A stretch of DNA of 12,193 nt from an uncultured Clostridia bacterium (GCA_947626485.1 CANQSG010000049.1:1-12193); one strand, 5' to 3'. Positions 1-7,388 are shown, counted from the first letter of the stretch. Notes: generated by a model not told the origin, from the letters alone. Program-made: numbers and translations.

Positions 1-599
1 GAATCGTCGTTGCGGAAAACGATGTTGCAGCGGCCGCTTTCGTCGAATTCCAGCAGCGAGACGGCGGTGTTGTTGCTGAACGGGATCTCGTTGATGCGTT
101 CGAGGGGGAGCTCCATGACGCGGCAGAACAGGTTGCGGATCAGGGTGCCGTGGGAGCAGAGGACGACGGTCTTGCCGGGGTTGGCGCGCAGCACCCGGTC
201 GAGCAGACGCCCGGCGCGGTCGTAGACCTTTCGCATGGATTCGCCGCCGGGCGGGTCGAAGCGGTAGGGCTCATCGTTCCAGGTTCGCTCGACCTCGGGA
301 TAACGGCGGTAAATTTCGGCGTAGGGCAGCCCCTCGAGGATGCCGCCGTTGATCTCCCGCAGCTCGTCGTCGATTTGGATCGGCAGCCGCAGGGTGCGGT
401 CGACGGCCTCGGCCGTCAGTCGGGCGCGCTGCAGCGGGCTCGAATAGATCGCGTCGAACGGGATCGTCGCAAAACGCGCCGCGAGACAGTCGAGCTGCTT
501 TGCGCCGCAATCGGTGATCTCGCTGTCGATGATGCCCTGAAACCAATGCTTGACGTTGCCGATCGCCTGACAATGCCGCACTATGTAAATTCTTGTCAA
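1..599 (-). CDS. Histidine phosphatase family protein (phosphoglycerate mutase-like), 3' end cut by window edge
   Basis: This is the first 199 codons of a cytoplasmic phosphatase of the histidine phosphatase (phosphoglycerate mutase-like) superfamily, which transfers phosphate through a phospho-histidine. The start is a TTG at 597-599 with GGAGG at 607-611, seven bases upstream, and no good ATG nearby. The protein begins MTRIYIVRHCQAIGN. RHC at residues 8-10 carries the nucleophilic His9; RHC in place of RHG is common in this family. Other family landmarks are SSPLQRAR (53-60), the candidate acid Glu82 in LREINGG, PPGGES (116-121) and the second catalytic histidine in CSHGT (148-152). About 200 residues is the usual family length, so little should be missing beyond position 1. 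The gene is divergent from the operon to its right. Substrate cannot be told from sequence; members include cofactor-dependent mutases, alpha-ribazole phosphatases and broad sugar-phosphate phosphatases. The family call is secure. Confidence 0.9.
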   Translation of the reverse strand, partial: MTRIYIVRHCQAIGNVKHWFQGIIDSEITDCGAKQLDCLAARFATIPFDAIYSSPLQRARLTAEAVDRTLRLPIQIDDELREINGGILEGLPYAEIYRRYPEVERTWNDEPYRFDPPGGESMRKVYDRAGRLLDRVLRANPGKTVVLCSHGTLIRNLFCRVMELPLERINEIPFSNNTAVSLLEFDESGRCNIVFRNDD

Positions 600-632
600 A
601 AAAATTCCTCCATCGCTCTTTGTTGCTTTCCC

Positions 633-661
633 AGTATAACACAGCCCGGCCGCTTTTGCAA
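633..661 (-). promoter_or_regulatory. Housekeeping promoter of the histidine phosphatase gene
   Basis: Read on the minus strand, a -35 box TTGCAA (656-661) and a -10 box TATACT (633-638) are separated by 17 bp. The -10 matches five of six consensus positions and the -35 four of six. The predicted transcript start near 626 leaves a leader of about 27 bases containing the GGAGG site. Confidence 0.7.
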
Positions 662-803
662 GGCGTCAGATCGCCGCGGCGGAAATTTCGCGAAAAAGCC
701 GACTTTGCGGCGAAAAAAGCAACGGTTTCGCGTCTGCACGGCGCGGGAATTTGGCGAAAACTGCTCAAATTTTCGGCGGGCGGAAAAAATCCCGCCTTTC
801 GTA

Positions 804-833
804 TTGACGCGGGTCGCAAGAAAGGACTATAAT
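804..833 (+). promoter_or_regulatory. Housekeeping promoter of the EIIC-nth-symporter operon
   Basis: A -35 box TTGACG (804-809) and a perfect -10 box TATAAT (828-833) lie 18 bp apart. Transcription would start near 840, about 29 bases before the EIIC start codon. It stands back-to-back with the minus-strand promoter at 633-661, with about 140 bp between the two -35 boxes. That spacer has several TTTCGC/GCGAAA half-sites and an inverted repeat (GGCGGG 775-780, CCCGCC 791-796) that could bind a regulator. Confidence 0.75.
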
Positions 834-868
834 AAAAAGAAAATCCGGGGCTTCGGGAGGGAACCGAA

Positions 869-1930
869 ATGAAAAAATACCTGAACCGCCTGTTTATCGA
901 CGGGTTGAGCGGCATGGCGCTCGGCCTGTTCTCCACCCTCATCATCGGCACGATCCTCCAGCAGATCGCCGCCCTGATCGCGGGGCCGGTGGGGGATTAT
1001 CTCTACACCATCGGCGGCGTCGCCAAAATTCTGACCGGCGCGGGCATCGGCTGCGGCGTCGCCGCGAAATTTCGCGAATCCCCGCTCGTGACGCTTTCCG
1101 CCGCGACCTCCGGCATGGTCGGCGCCTACGCGAGCGTTATTCTGTCCGGCGCGCTGCTGCAAAGCGGCGCGGTCAAGCTCTCGGGCCCCGGCGAGCCGCT
1201 CGGCGCCTTTGTCGCCGCCTACGTCGGCATCGAGCTCGGGCACCTCGTCTCGGGCAAGACCGGCGTCGATATCCTCGTCACGCCGCTCGTTTCCATTGCC
1301 GCCGGTTCGGTCGTCGGCCTGCTGCTCGGCCCGCCGATCTCGGGCTTTATGAACTGGCTCGGCTCGATCATCAACTGGGCGACGGTGCAGCAGCCGATCT
1401 TAATGGGCATCGTCATCTCGGTGCTCATGGGCATCTTCCTGACGCTGCCCATCAGCTCGGCCGCCATCGGCGTCTCGCTCGGCCTTTCGGGCATCGCGGC
1501 GGGCGCGGCGGCGGTGGGCTGCTGTGCCAACATGGTCGGCTTCGCCGTCGCGAGCTACCGCGAAAACCGGGTCGGCGGGCTGATCGCGCAGGGCGTCGGC
1601 ACCAGCATGCTCCAGATGCCGAACATCGTCCGCAAGCCGATCATCTGGCTGCCCGCCATCTTTTCGAGCGCGATTTTGGGCCCCATCTCGACCGCCCTGC
1701 TGCACATGACGAACAACGCGGTCGGCTCCGGCATGGGCACCGCCGGGCTCGTCGGCCCCATCATGGGCTATCAGACGATGGTCGGCGGCGGGACGCCGAT
1801 CTGGCTTGCGCTGCTTGAGATCGTGTTGATGCACTTCCTGCTGCCCGCCCTGCTCTCGCTCGTTTTGTCCGAGGGGATGCGCCGCGTCGGCCTCATCAAA
1901 GCGGGCGATATGAAGCTCGACATAAACTGA
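869..1930 (+). CDS. PfoR-like PTS transporter subunit IIC (EIIC_2 family membrane protein)
   Basis: A 353-residue polytopic membrane protein that resembles the stand-alone PTS EIIC family which also contains Clostridium perfringens PfoR, described as a toxin-gene regulator. The ATG at 869 has GGGAGG at 855-860, eight bases upstream. Hydrophobic segments run through almost the whole chain. Family-like blocks are GPPIS (154-158), LTLPISSAAIG (191-201), GCCANMVGFAV (217-227), QGVGTSMLQMPN (241-252) and GSGMGTAGLVGP (286-297). No EIIA or EIIB domain is fused to it and none is encoded next to it, so a phosphorylation-coupled sugar transport role is uncertain; sensing or facilitated transport are alternatives. 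It heads an operon with nth seven bases downstream. The family call comes from remembered motif patterns; substrate is unknown. Confidence 0.85.
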   Translation: MKKYLNRLFIDGLSGMALGLFSTLIIGTILQQIAALIAGPVGDYLYTIGGVAKILTGAGIGCGVAAKFRESPLVTLSAATSGMVGAYASVILSGALLQSGAVKLSGPGEPLGAFVAAYVGIELGHLVSGKTGVDILVTPLVSIAAGSVVGLLLGPPISGFMNWLGSIINWATVQQPILMGIVISVLMGIFLTLPISSAAIGVSLGLSGIAAGAAAVGCCANMVGFAVASYRENRVGGLIAQGVGTSMLQMPNIVRKPIIWLPAIFSSAILGPISTALLHMTNNAVGSGMGTAGLVGPIMGYQTMVGGGTPIWLALLEIVLMHFLLPALLSLVLSEGMRRVGLIKAGDMKLDIN

Positions 1931-1937
1931 CGCCGCC

Positions 1938-2564
1938 GTGAATAAGATAGAACGGGCGGCATTAGCCGTTGAGAAGCTGAAAATCGAATATCCCGACGCG
2001 ATCTGCTCCCTGCAATACGCCGACGCGTTCCAACTGCTCGTCTCGGTGCGGCTGTCGGCGCAGTGTACCGACGCGCGCGTCAACCTCGTGACGCCGGCGC
2101 TCTTTGCGGCGCTGCCCGACGCCGCCGCCTTTGCCGCGGCGCCGCTCGAGCAGGTCGAGGCGCTCATCCGCACCTGCGGGCTTTACAAGACCAAGGCGAA
2201 GGATCTGATCGGCATCGGCAAAATGCTCGTCGATGAGTTCGGCGGCGCGGTGCCGCGGGAGATGGACGACCTGCTGCGGCTGCCGGGCGTCGGCCGCAAG
2301 ACCGCCAACCTCGTGCGGGGCGACGTTTTCGGCCTGCCCGCCGTCGTCACCGACACCCACCTTATCCGCCTGGCGAACCGGATGGGCTTTGTGCAGACGC
2401 GCGACCCGTATAAGGTCGAGCTCGCGATGCAAAAATGCCTGCCGCCGGCGGAATCCAACGCGTTTTGCCACCGCGCCGTGCTGCACGGACGCGCGGTCTG
2501 CACCGCCCGGACGGCGCACTGCGAACGCTGCTGTCTCAACGAGCTTTGCCCCCGAAAACTCTGA
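1938..2564 (+). CDS. nth: Endonuclease III (DNA glycosylase/AP lyase, 4Fe-4S)
   Basis: A 208-residue bifunctional base-excision repair enzyme that removes oxidised pyrimidines and nicks abasic sites in the nucleoid; E. coli Nth has 211 residues. The helix-hairpin-helix LPGVGRKTA (115-123) carries the catalytic lysine Lys121, and the following TDTH carries the catalytic aspartate Asp139. LSAQCTD (39-45) is the usual family block near the lesion pocket. All four iron-sulphur ligands are present in C-X6-C-X2-C-X5-C spacing (Cys188, 195, 198, 204). The start is a GTG seven bases after the EIIC stop. An in-frame TAA at 1923 rules out anything longer, and no Shine-Dalgarno sequence is visible, so translation probably depends on coupling to the upstream gene. 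The assignment is firm and the protein looks complete and active. Confidence 0.97.
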   Translation: MNKIERAALAVEKLKIEYPDAICSLQYADAFQLLVSVRLSAQCTDARVNLVTPALFAALPDAAAFAAAPLEQVEALIRTCGLYKTKAKDLIGIGKMLVDEFGGAVPREMDDLLRLPGVGRKTANLVRGDVFGLPAVVTDTHLIRLANRMGFVQTRDPYKVELAMQKCLPPAESNAFCHRAVLHGRAVCTARTAHCERCCLNELCPRKL

Positions 2565-2574
2565 AGAAACGGGG

Positions 2575-4341
2575 ATGCGAATGGGCGCGCTCGCAAGGGG
2601 AATTTCGGCGGCCTGCGCGTGGCTGAATCAAATCGTTTGGGGCGTGCCCATGCTTTTGCTGCTGGTGGGCACCGGCATTTTTCTGTCGGTGCGCACCGGC
2701 TTTTTTCCTTGCCGCAGGGCGCGGCGCTGGCTCTCGGTGACGCTCGGCGCGCTGTTATGTGACCGCAAAACCGCCCGCTCGAGCGACGGCGGGACGTTCT
2801 CGCAGTTTCAGTCGGTCGCGACGGCGCTTGCCGCCACGCTCGGCACCGGCAACATCGCCGGGGTCGCGGCGGCGCTGGCAGTCGGCGGGGCGGGCGCCGT
2901 CTTCTGGATGTGGGTCGCCGCTTTTTTCGGCATGATGACGAATTACGCCGAAAACCTGCTCGGCGTCGTCTTCCGGCGCAAGGACGCGGCGGGACGGTGG
3001 ACGGGCGGCGCGATGTATTATCTCGAGGACGGCCTGCGTTCCCGCCCGGTTCTCGGGCGGCTTGCCCGGCCGCTGGCGGTGTGTTTCGCGTTGTTTTGCC
3101 TGCTCGCCTCCTTCGGCATCGGCAATTTGGCGCAGGCCAACACGATCGCCGGCGCGCTCGAAAACGCCTGGGGACTGCGCCCCGCGCTGACGGCCGTCCT
3201 GCTCGCGGCGGTCTGCTTTCTCGTGCTCGTCGGCGGGGGAAAACGCATCGGCCGCGTGACCGAAATGCTGGTGCCTTTCATGGCGGCGTGCTACGTCGGC
3301 GGGTCGCTGCTCCTGCTGTTCGCCAATCGACAGCGGCTGCCCGCCGTGTTCGGCGGCATTGTTTCCTCGGCGTTTCGCTTTCGCGCGGCGGCGGGCGGGG
3401 CGGCGGGGAGTCTGCTGCGCCGCACCGTGACCGTCGGGCTGCAACGCGGCGTTTTCAGCAACGAGGCGGGGCTGGGGTCGACGCCGCTGGCGCACGCCGC
3501 CTCGAACGTGAAAAACCCCGCCGTCGCCGGGGCGTGGGGCATTTTCTCGGTCTGCTTCGACACCTTTTTGAGCTGCTCGCTGACCGCCTTTGTGCTGCTC
3601 TCCTGCACGGTGCCGACCGTCCCGCTGCCGCAGGCGCTCCTGCACCTGACCGACGCGCCGCAGTACCTCGCCGCCTCGCCCGACGCGGCGGGGCAGATTC
3701 TGCCGCTGTTCGCCGCCGAGGTGCAAGCCGCGCCCCCGCCGACCTTCGCGGCGGCCTACGACGCCGTCTGCTACGGCAAGTCCCGCCGCCTGCCGACCCG
3801 ACTCGACCCCTCGCTCGCCGCGCCCGATTCTTACACGAACGTGCTGGAATTGCGCGGCGTCCCGGCGACCGACCCCGCCGGGCGGCGACTGCGCGACGCA
3901 GACGGCAACCCCGTTCTGACGGCGATTTTCATCACCCGGCCGCAGGGCGCGGCGCTCGTCGCCTGCGCGTTTCGGCAGCGCTTCGGCGAAACGGCGGCGC
4001 GGCTGCTGTCCGTTTCGGTGCTGCTGTTTGCCTTTTCGACGATCCTCGGCTGGTCGTTTTACGGCGCGCAGGCGCTTTCCTACCTCAGCGGCGGCAGGGG
4101 GCAGGGGATCTACCGGGGCGTTTGCGTCGTTCTGACCGCCGTCGGCTGCGTCGCGCGGCTCGACCTCGTCTGGGCGGTCTGCGACCTCTTCAACGGGCTG
4201 ATGGCGCTGCCGAATCTCGTCGGCCTGCTCGCCCTGTCCGGCGTCGTCGTGCGCGTCACCCGCGCCTTCGCCGTCGAGCCCGCCGGCAGAAAATCCGTCC
4301 GCCGGGCGAAAAAAGTAAAATTCCGGGCGACAAGGCGTTGA
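2575..4341 (+). CDS. Sodium:alanine symporter family protein (AGCS) with a large internal insertion
   Basis: A cytoplasmic-membrane carrier of the alanine/glycine:cation symporter family (TC 2.A.25), importing small neutral amino acids with sodium. Using the ATG at 2575 it has 588 residues; the in-frame ATG at 2581, with GGGG six bases upstream, is equally possible. Reading further upstream would run through nth in another frame and is rejected. Family blocks are LGTGNIAGVA (89-98), YAENLLG (124-130), GGAMYYLEDG (144-153), NEAGLGSTPLAHAAS (296-310), LGWSFYG (491-497) and the late block containing FNGLMALPNL. The usual length is roughly 450-540 residues. The excess is one block at about residues 345-456, hydrophilic and Ala/Pro/Asp-rich, lying between two membrane segments where relatives usually have a short loop. 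It follows nth by ten bases and ends inside the next unit's promoter. Substrate preference (alanine, glycine or glutamine) is not resolved. Confidence 0.93.
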   Translation: MRMGALARGISAACAWLNQIVWGVPMLLLLVGTGIFLSVRTGFFPCRRARRWLSVTLGALLCDRKTARSSDGGTFSQFQSVATALAATLGTGNIAGVAAALAVGGAGAVFWMWVAAFFGMMTNYAENLLGVVFRRKDAAGRWTGGAMYYLEDGLRSRPVLGRLARPLAVCFALFCLLASFGIGNLAQANTIAGALENAWGLRPALTAVLLAAVCFLVLVGGGKRIGRVTEMLVPFMAACYVGGSLLLLFANRQRLPAVFGGIVSSAFRFRAAAGGAAGSLLRRTVTVGLQRGVFSNEAGLGSTPLAHAASNVKNPAVAGAWGIFSVCFDTFLSCSLTAFVLLSCTVPTVPLPQALLHLTDAPQYLAASPDAAGQILPLFAAEVQAAPPPTFAAAYDAVCYGKSRRLPTRLDPSLAAPDSYTNVLELRGVPATDPAGRRLRDADGNPVLTAIFITRPQGAALVACAFRQRFGETAARLLSVSVLLFAFSTILGWSFYGAQALSYLSGGRGQGIYRGVCVVLTAVGCVARLDLVWAVCDLFNGLMALPNLVGLLALSGVVVRVTRAFAVEPAGRKSVRRAKKVKFRATRR

Positions 4342-4366
4342 AATGCCGCGCAAAGTATGGTAAAAT
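4338..4366 (+). promoter_or_regulatory. Extended -10 promoter of murI-DUF1934-argS, overlapping the symporter stop codon
   Basis: A -35 box TTGAAA (4338-4343) overlaps the TGA of the symporter gene (4339-4341). A -10 box TAAAAT (4361-4366) follows after 17 bp, preceded by TGG, which makes an extended -10 (TGnTAAAAT). Both hexamers match five of six consensus positions. The start near 4373 would give a leader of about 80 bases before the TTG of murI. No terminator separates this from the upstream operon, so read-through is also likely. Confidence 0.75.
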
Positions 4367-4378
4367 AATCGAATGAAG

Positions 4379-4434
4379 CGCCGTCGGGCAATTTTTCCGG
4401 CGGCGAAAACGCACGCTTGCGCCCTGCGGGGCGC
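4379..4434 (+). other. Two predicted hairpins in the murI 5' leader
   Basis: Hairpin 1 pairs CGCCGTCGG (4379-4387) with CCGGCGGCG (4397-4405), nine pairs including one G-U, with a nine-base loop. Hairpin 2 pairs GCGCCC (4419-4424) with GGGCGC (4429-4434) around a TGCG tetraloop and ends four bases before the GAGGAGG ribosome binding site (4439-4445). Neither is followed by a U tract, so they are not terminators. In GC-rich DNA such stems can arise by chance; a translational role is only possible. Confidence 0.4.
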
Positions 4435-4453
4435 GTTTGAGGAGGAAAACGGT

Positions 4454-5272
4454 TTGGCGGACGCGCGGCCGATCGGCGTATTCGATTCCGGGCTGGGCGG
4501 GCTGACGGTGGTAAATGAGCTCATCCGGCGGCTGCCCCACGAGAATTTTGTCTACTTCGGCGATACCGGCCGGGTGCCCTACGGCAACCGCAGCCGGGAA
4601 ACCATCGCGAAATACGCGGCGGAGGACGCCGCCTTTCTGATGCGCTGCGGCGTCAAGCTGGTCGTCGCCGCCTGCGGGACCGTGAGCTCCATCGCGCCCG
4701 AAACGGGCGACCGCCTGCCGGTGCCCTTTGTCGAGATGGTCTCGGGCGGCGCCGTCGCCGCGCTGCGGGAAACGCGCAGCGGCAAGATCGGCGTCCTCGG
4801 CACGGCGGCAACCGTCGCTTCGCGCGCCTACGAACGGCAGATTTTGGCGCAGCGCCCGACCGCACAGGTCACCGCCAACGCCTGCCCGCTCTTTGTCCCG
4901 CTCGTCGAGGCGGGGGTGACCGATCGGTTCGACCCCGTCGTGCGGGAGATCGCCCGGCGGTATCTCGCCCCGCTGCACGCGGCGGAAGTCGACACCGTCA
5001 TCCTCGGCTGCACCCATTACCCGATCCTCGCCGACGTCCTGCGCGACGGGCTCGGCGACGGCGTCCGGCTCGTCAACGTCGGCGCGGAGGCGGCCGTGGC
5101 GGTGGAGGCGGTTTTGCGGTCGCGTTCCCTCGAAAACCCGCAGGAGACCCCGGGGCGGTGCCGCCTTTGCGTCAGCGACCGCGTCGCCTCCTTTTCGGAG
5201 CTCGCGTCGCGTCTGCTCGGCGCGCCGGTCGACGCGGCGGAAATTGAATTGGTGGATCTGGATCGCTTATGA
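4454..5272 (+). CDS. murI: Glutamate racemase (RacE/MurI), with Gly replacing the Asn after the first catalytic Cys
   Basis: A cofactor-independent racemase converting L-glutamate to D-glutamate for peptidoglycan in the cytoplasm. The start is a TTG with GAGGAGG (4439-4445) eight bases upstream. It gives 272 residues, like B. subtilis RacE, and puts the N-terminal PIGVFDSGLGG block near residue 6. An upstream in-frame ATG at 4373 would add 27 unrelated residues without a binding site. Conserved features are Asp11/Ser12, YFGDTGRVPYG (34-44), the first catalytic Cys74, and GCTHYP (185-190) with the second catalytic Cys186 and His188. The first cysteine motif reads ACGT, where the family normally has ACNT; that Asn contacts the substrate. 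The stop overlaps the next start (ATGA), so the two are translationally coupled. Racemase identity is strong; substrate specificity could differ. Confidence 0.93.
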   Translation: MADARPIGVFDSGLGGLTVVNELIRRLPHENFVYFGDTGRVPYGNRSRETIAKYAAEDAAFLMRCGVKLVVAACGTVSSIAPETGDRLPVPFVEMVSGGAVAALRETRSGKIGVLGTAATVASRAYERQILAQRPTAQVTANACPLFVPLVEAGVTDRFDPVVREIARRYLAPLHAAEVDTVILGCTHYPILADVLRDGLGDGVRLVNVGAEAAVAVEAVLRSRSLENPQETPGRCRLCVSDRVASFSELASRLLGAPVDAAEIELVDLDRL

Positions 5273-5694
5273 AAAACGTTTTAATTCGCATCAAAACCAC
5301 GCAGATCGCCGGCGGCTCGCATGACCGCGACCGCATGGAATTCACAACGGTCGGCCGCTGCTTCATGCGCGACGGCACGACCGTCCTGCGGTATGAGGAG
5401 GGCGGTATGCTGTCCGACGCGGCGCACCCCGTGCAGACCATGCTCAAAATTCGGGGCGAACAGGTCGTCCTGCAGCGCACCGGCGGGCAGAGCACCCGCC
5501 TCGTGATCGAAAAGGGCGTGCGGCACAGCAGCTTTTACAACACGCCTTACGGCGACTTCACGATCGGCATTTTCGGCGAATCGGTGCAGAACGCCCTCGC
5601 CTCGGACGGGCGGCTTTATCTGCGCTACACCCTCGACGCCAACGCCGGTCTCGTCAGCCGCAACGAGCTTGAAATTTCGATAAAAGAGGTATAA
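5269..5694 (+). CDS. DUF1934 domain protein (YwiB-like, calycin fold)
   Basis: A 141-residue small soluble protein of the DUF1934 family, about the length of B. subtilis YwiB. Family-like features are LRYEE (40-44), TMLKI (57-61), the YNTPYG motif (90-95) and a C-terminal strand pattern RYTLDANAGLVSRNE (119-133). It is predicted to form a lipocalin-like beta barrel that may hold a small ligand; no enzymatic function is established. The ATG at 5269 overlaps the murI stop by four bases, and argS starts five bases after its TAA. In B. subtilis the corresponding gene also sits beside argS, so the placement is conserved, although the reason is unknown. No signal peptide or membrane segment is visible. 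Confidence 0.88.
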   Translation: MKNVLIRIKTTQIAGGSHDRDRMEFTTVGRCFMRDGTTVLRYEEGGMLSDAAHPVQTMLKIRGEQVVLQRTGGQSTRLVIEKGVRHSSFYNTPYGDFTIGIFGESVQNALASDGRLYLRYTLDANAGLVSRNELEISIKEV

Positions 5695-5699
5695 AACAC

Positions 5700-7388
5700 A
5701 TGTCTGCTATCGTTGGCCTTGCCAAAACGCAAATCAAAAACTGCATTCGCGCCGCCGCCGACGCGGCGATGCGGGCGGGCGAATTTGCCGCCTGCGACCT
5801 GCCCGATTTCACCCTCGAGGTGCCCGCCGACCGCGCGCACGGGGATTTTGCCGCCAACGCGGCGCTCGCTTGGGCAAAGCCGCTGCGCTGCGCCCCCCGC
5901 AAGATCGCCGAGACCCTGATGCGTCACGCCGACCTCTCCGGCACCTACATCGCCCGCTGGGAGATCGCCGGCCCCGGCTTTTTGAACCTGTTTCTTTCGT
6001 CCGATTACGCCGCCGACATCCTGCTGGATATCGACCGCCTCGCCGACCGTTACGGCCGCAGCGACTTCGGCGCGGGCAAGCGGGTGCTCGTCGAATTCGT
6101 CTCCGCCAACCCGACCGGCCCCATGCACATCGGCAACGCCCGGGGCGGCGCGCTGGGAGACGGCATCGCGGCGGTGCTCGACTGGGCGGGCTACGACGTC
6201 GAACGGGAATTCTATATCAACGACGCCGGCAATCAGATCGAAAAATTCGGTCTTTCGCTCGAGCTGCGCTATTTGCAGGCCTTTTGCGACGGCGTCGAAA
6301 TGCCGGAGGATTCCTACCACGGGCAGGACATCATCGACCACGCCAACGCCTTTATCGCCTTGTACGGCGACCGCTACGTCGACGCTGATTCCGCCGAACG
6401 CCGCCGGGCGCTCGTCGACTTCGCGCTGCCGAAAAACATCGAGGGGCTGCGGCAGGACCTCGAAAAATACCGCATCACCTACAACACCTGGTTCCGCGAG
6501 AGCAGCCTGCACCAGAGCGGCGAGGTCGACCGCATCGTTTCGCTGCTCAAAGCCGCCGGCCACACCTACGAGCAGGACGGCGCGACCTGGTTCAAGGCGA
6601 CCGATTTCGGCTGCGACAAGGATTTTGTCCTCGTCCGCTCGAACGGCATCCCGACCTACGTCGTGCCCGACATCGCCTACCATTACAACAAGCTCGTCAC
6701 CCGCGGCTTCGACCGCGCCGTCGACGTGCTCGGCGCCGACCACCACGGCTACGTCCCCCGCCTGAAGGCGGCGCTCACGGCGCTGGGGGTCGACGCGTCC
6801 CGGCTCGACGCCGTGATGATGCAGATGGTGCGGCTCGTGCGGGACGGCGAGGTCATCAAGGCCTCGAAGCGCTCCGGCAAGGCCATCACCCTCGTGACCC
6901 TGCTCGACGAGGTGCCCATCGACGCCGCCCGCTTCTTCTTCAACCTGCGTGAAGCCAACAGCCACTTCGATTTCGACCTCGACCTCGCGGTGGAGCAGTC
7001 GAACCAGAACCCGGTCTATTACGTGCAATATGCCCACGCCCGCATTTGCAGCATCCTGCGCAACCTCGCCGACGAGGGCATCGCGGCGCGCGCCTGCACG
7101 GCCGCCGAGCTCGCCGCCCTGACCGCGCCGGAGGAGCAGGCGCTCATCCGCCACCTGTCCGCCCTGACCGACGAGATCGTCGCGGCGGCGCAGGCCTACG
7201 ACCCCACCCGCATGACCCGTTACGTCACCGACCTCGCGACGCTGTACCACAAATTTTACAATGCCTGCCGCGCCAAGGGGGAGGACGAGCCTTTAATGCA
7301 GGCGCGGTTACAGCTCTGCCGCGCGACGGCGACGGTGCTGCGCAACGTCTTATCCATGCTGAAAATCGACGCGCCCGACCGGATGTAA
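5700..7388 (+). CDS. argS: Arginine--tRNA ligase
   Basis: Class I aminoacyl-tRNA synthetase charging tRNA-Arg in the cytoplasm; 562 residues, the usual size. The ATG at 5700 has AGAGGT (5685-5690) nine bases upstream. Domains in order: the N-terminal Arg-specific tRNA-binding domain (about 1-90), the Rossmann catalytic core, and the all-helical C-terminal anticodon-binding DALR-type domain (about 430-562). The ATP-binding HIGH motif is HIGN (143-146) within SANPTGPMHIGNARGG. YINDAGNQIEKFG (172-184) is characteristic of ArgRS. The KMSKS loop is the degenerate KASKRSGK (387-394), which is normal in this enzyme. YVQYAHARI opens the C-terminal domain near residue 441, and the chain ends in the expected PDRM. 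It is the last gene of the murI unit and is followed by a strong terminator. The assignment is secure. Confidence 0.98.
   Translation: MSAIVGLAKTQIKNCIRAAADAAMRAGEFAACDLPDFTLEVPADRAHGDFAANAALAWAKPLRCAPRKIAETLMRHADLSGTYIARWEIAGPGFLNLFLSSDYAADILLDIDRLADRYGRSDFGAGKRVLVEFVSANPTGPMHIGNARGGALGDGIAAVLDWAGYDVEREFYINDAGNQIEKFGLSLELRYLQAFCDGVEMPEDSYHGQDIIDHANAFIALYGDRYVDADSAERRRALVDFALPKNIEGLRQDLEKYRITYNTWFRESSLHQSGEVDRIVSLLKAAGHTYEQDGATWFKATDFGCDKDFVLVRSNGIPTYVVPDIAYHYNKLVTRGFDRAVDVLGADHHGYVPRLKAALTALGVDASRLDAVMMQMVRLVRDGEVIKASKRSGKAITLVTLLDEVPIDAARFFFNLREANSHFDFDLDLAVEQSNQNPVYYVQYAHARICSILRNLADEGIAARACTAAELAALTAPEEQALIRHLSALTDEIVAAAQAYDPTRMTRYVTDLATLYHKFYNACRAKGEDEPLMQARLQLCRATATVLRNVLSMLKIDAPDRM

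Noticed and set aside
572..574. RHC in place of RHG in the histidine phosphatase as an inactivating change
   Set aside because: The catalytic His is intact and Cys at this position is frequent in Firmicute members of the family.
775..796. GGCGGG/CCCGCC inverted repeat as a terminator
   Set aside because: It is followed by only three Ts, and no plus-strand gene upstream needs terminating. It could be an operator but not a convincing terminator.
2233..2574. Upstream extension of the symporter frame into nth
   Set aside because: The extra 114 residues are an Arg/Ser/Cys-rich out-of-frame reading of nth. Symporter homology begins after the ATGs at 2575/2581.
4373..4453. 27-residue N-terminal extension of MurI from ATG 4373
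   Set aside because: This ATG has no ribosome binding site and lies at the predicted transcript start. The TTG at 4454 has GAGGAGG at ideal spacing and gives the family's usual N-terminus.
2755..4524. Long minus-strand open frame of 589 codons opposite the symporter and murI start
   Set aside because: It is rich in Arg, Gly and Glu with no motif and runs across two well-supported genes. It is a codon-bias shadow.
5625..7250. Minus-strand open frame of 541 codons opposite argS
   Set aside because: argS has all its motifs on the plus strand. The antisense translation is compositionally biased and matches nothing.
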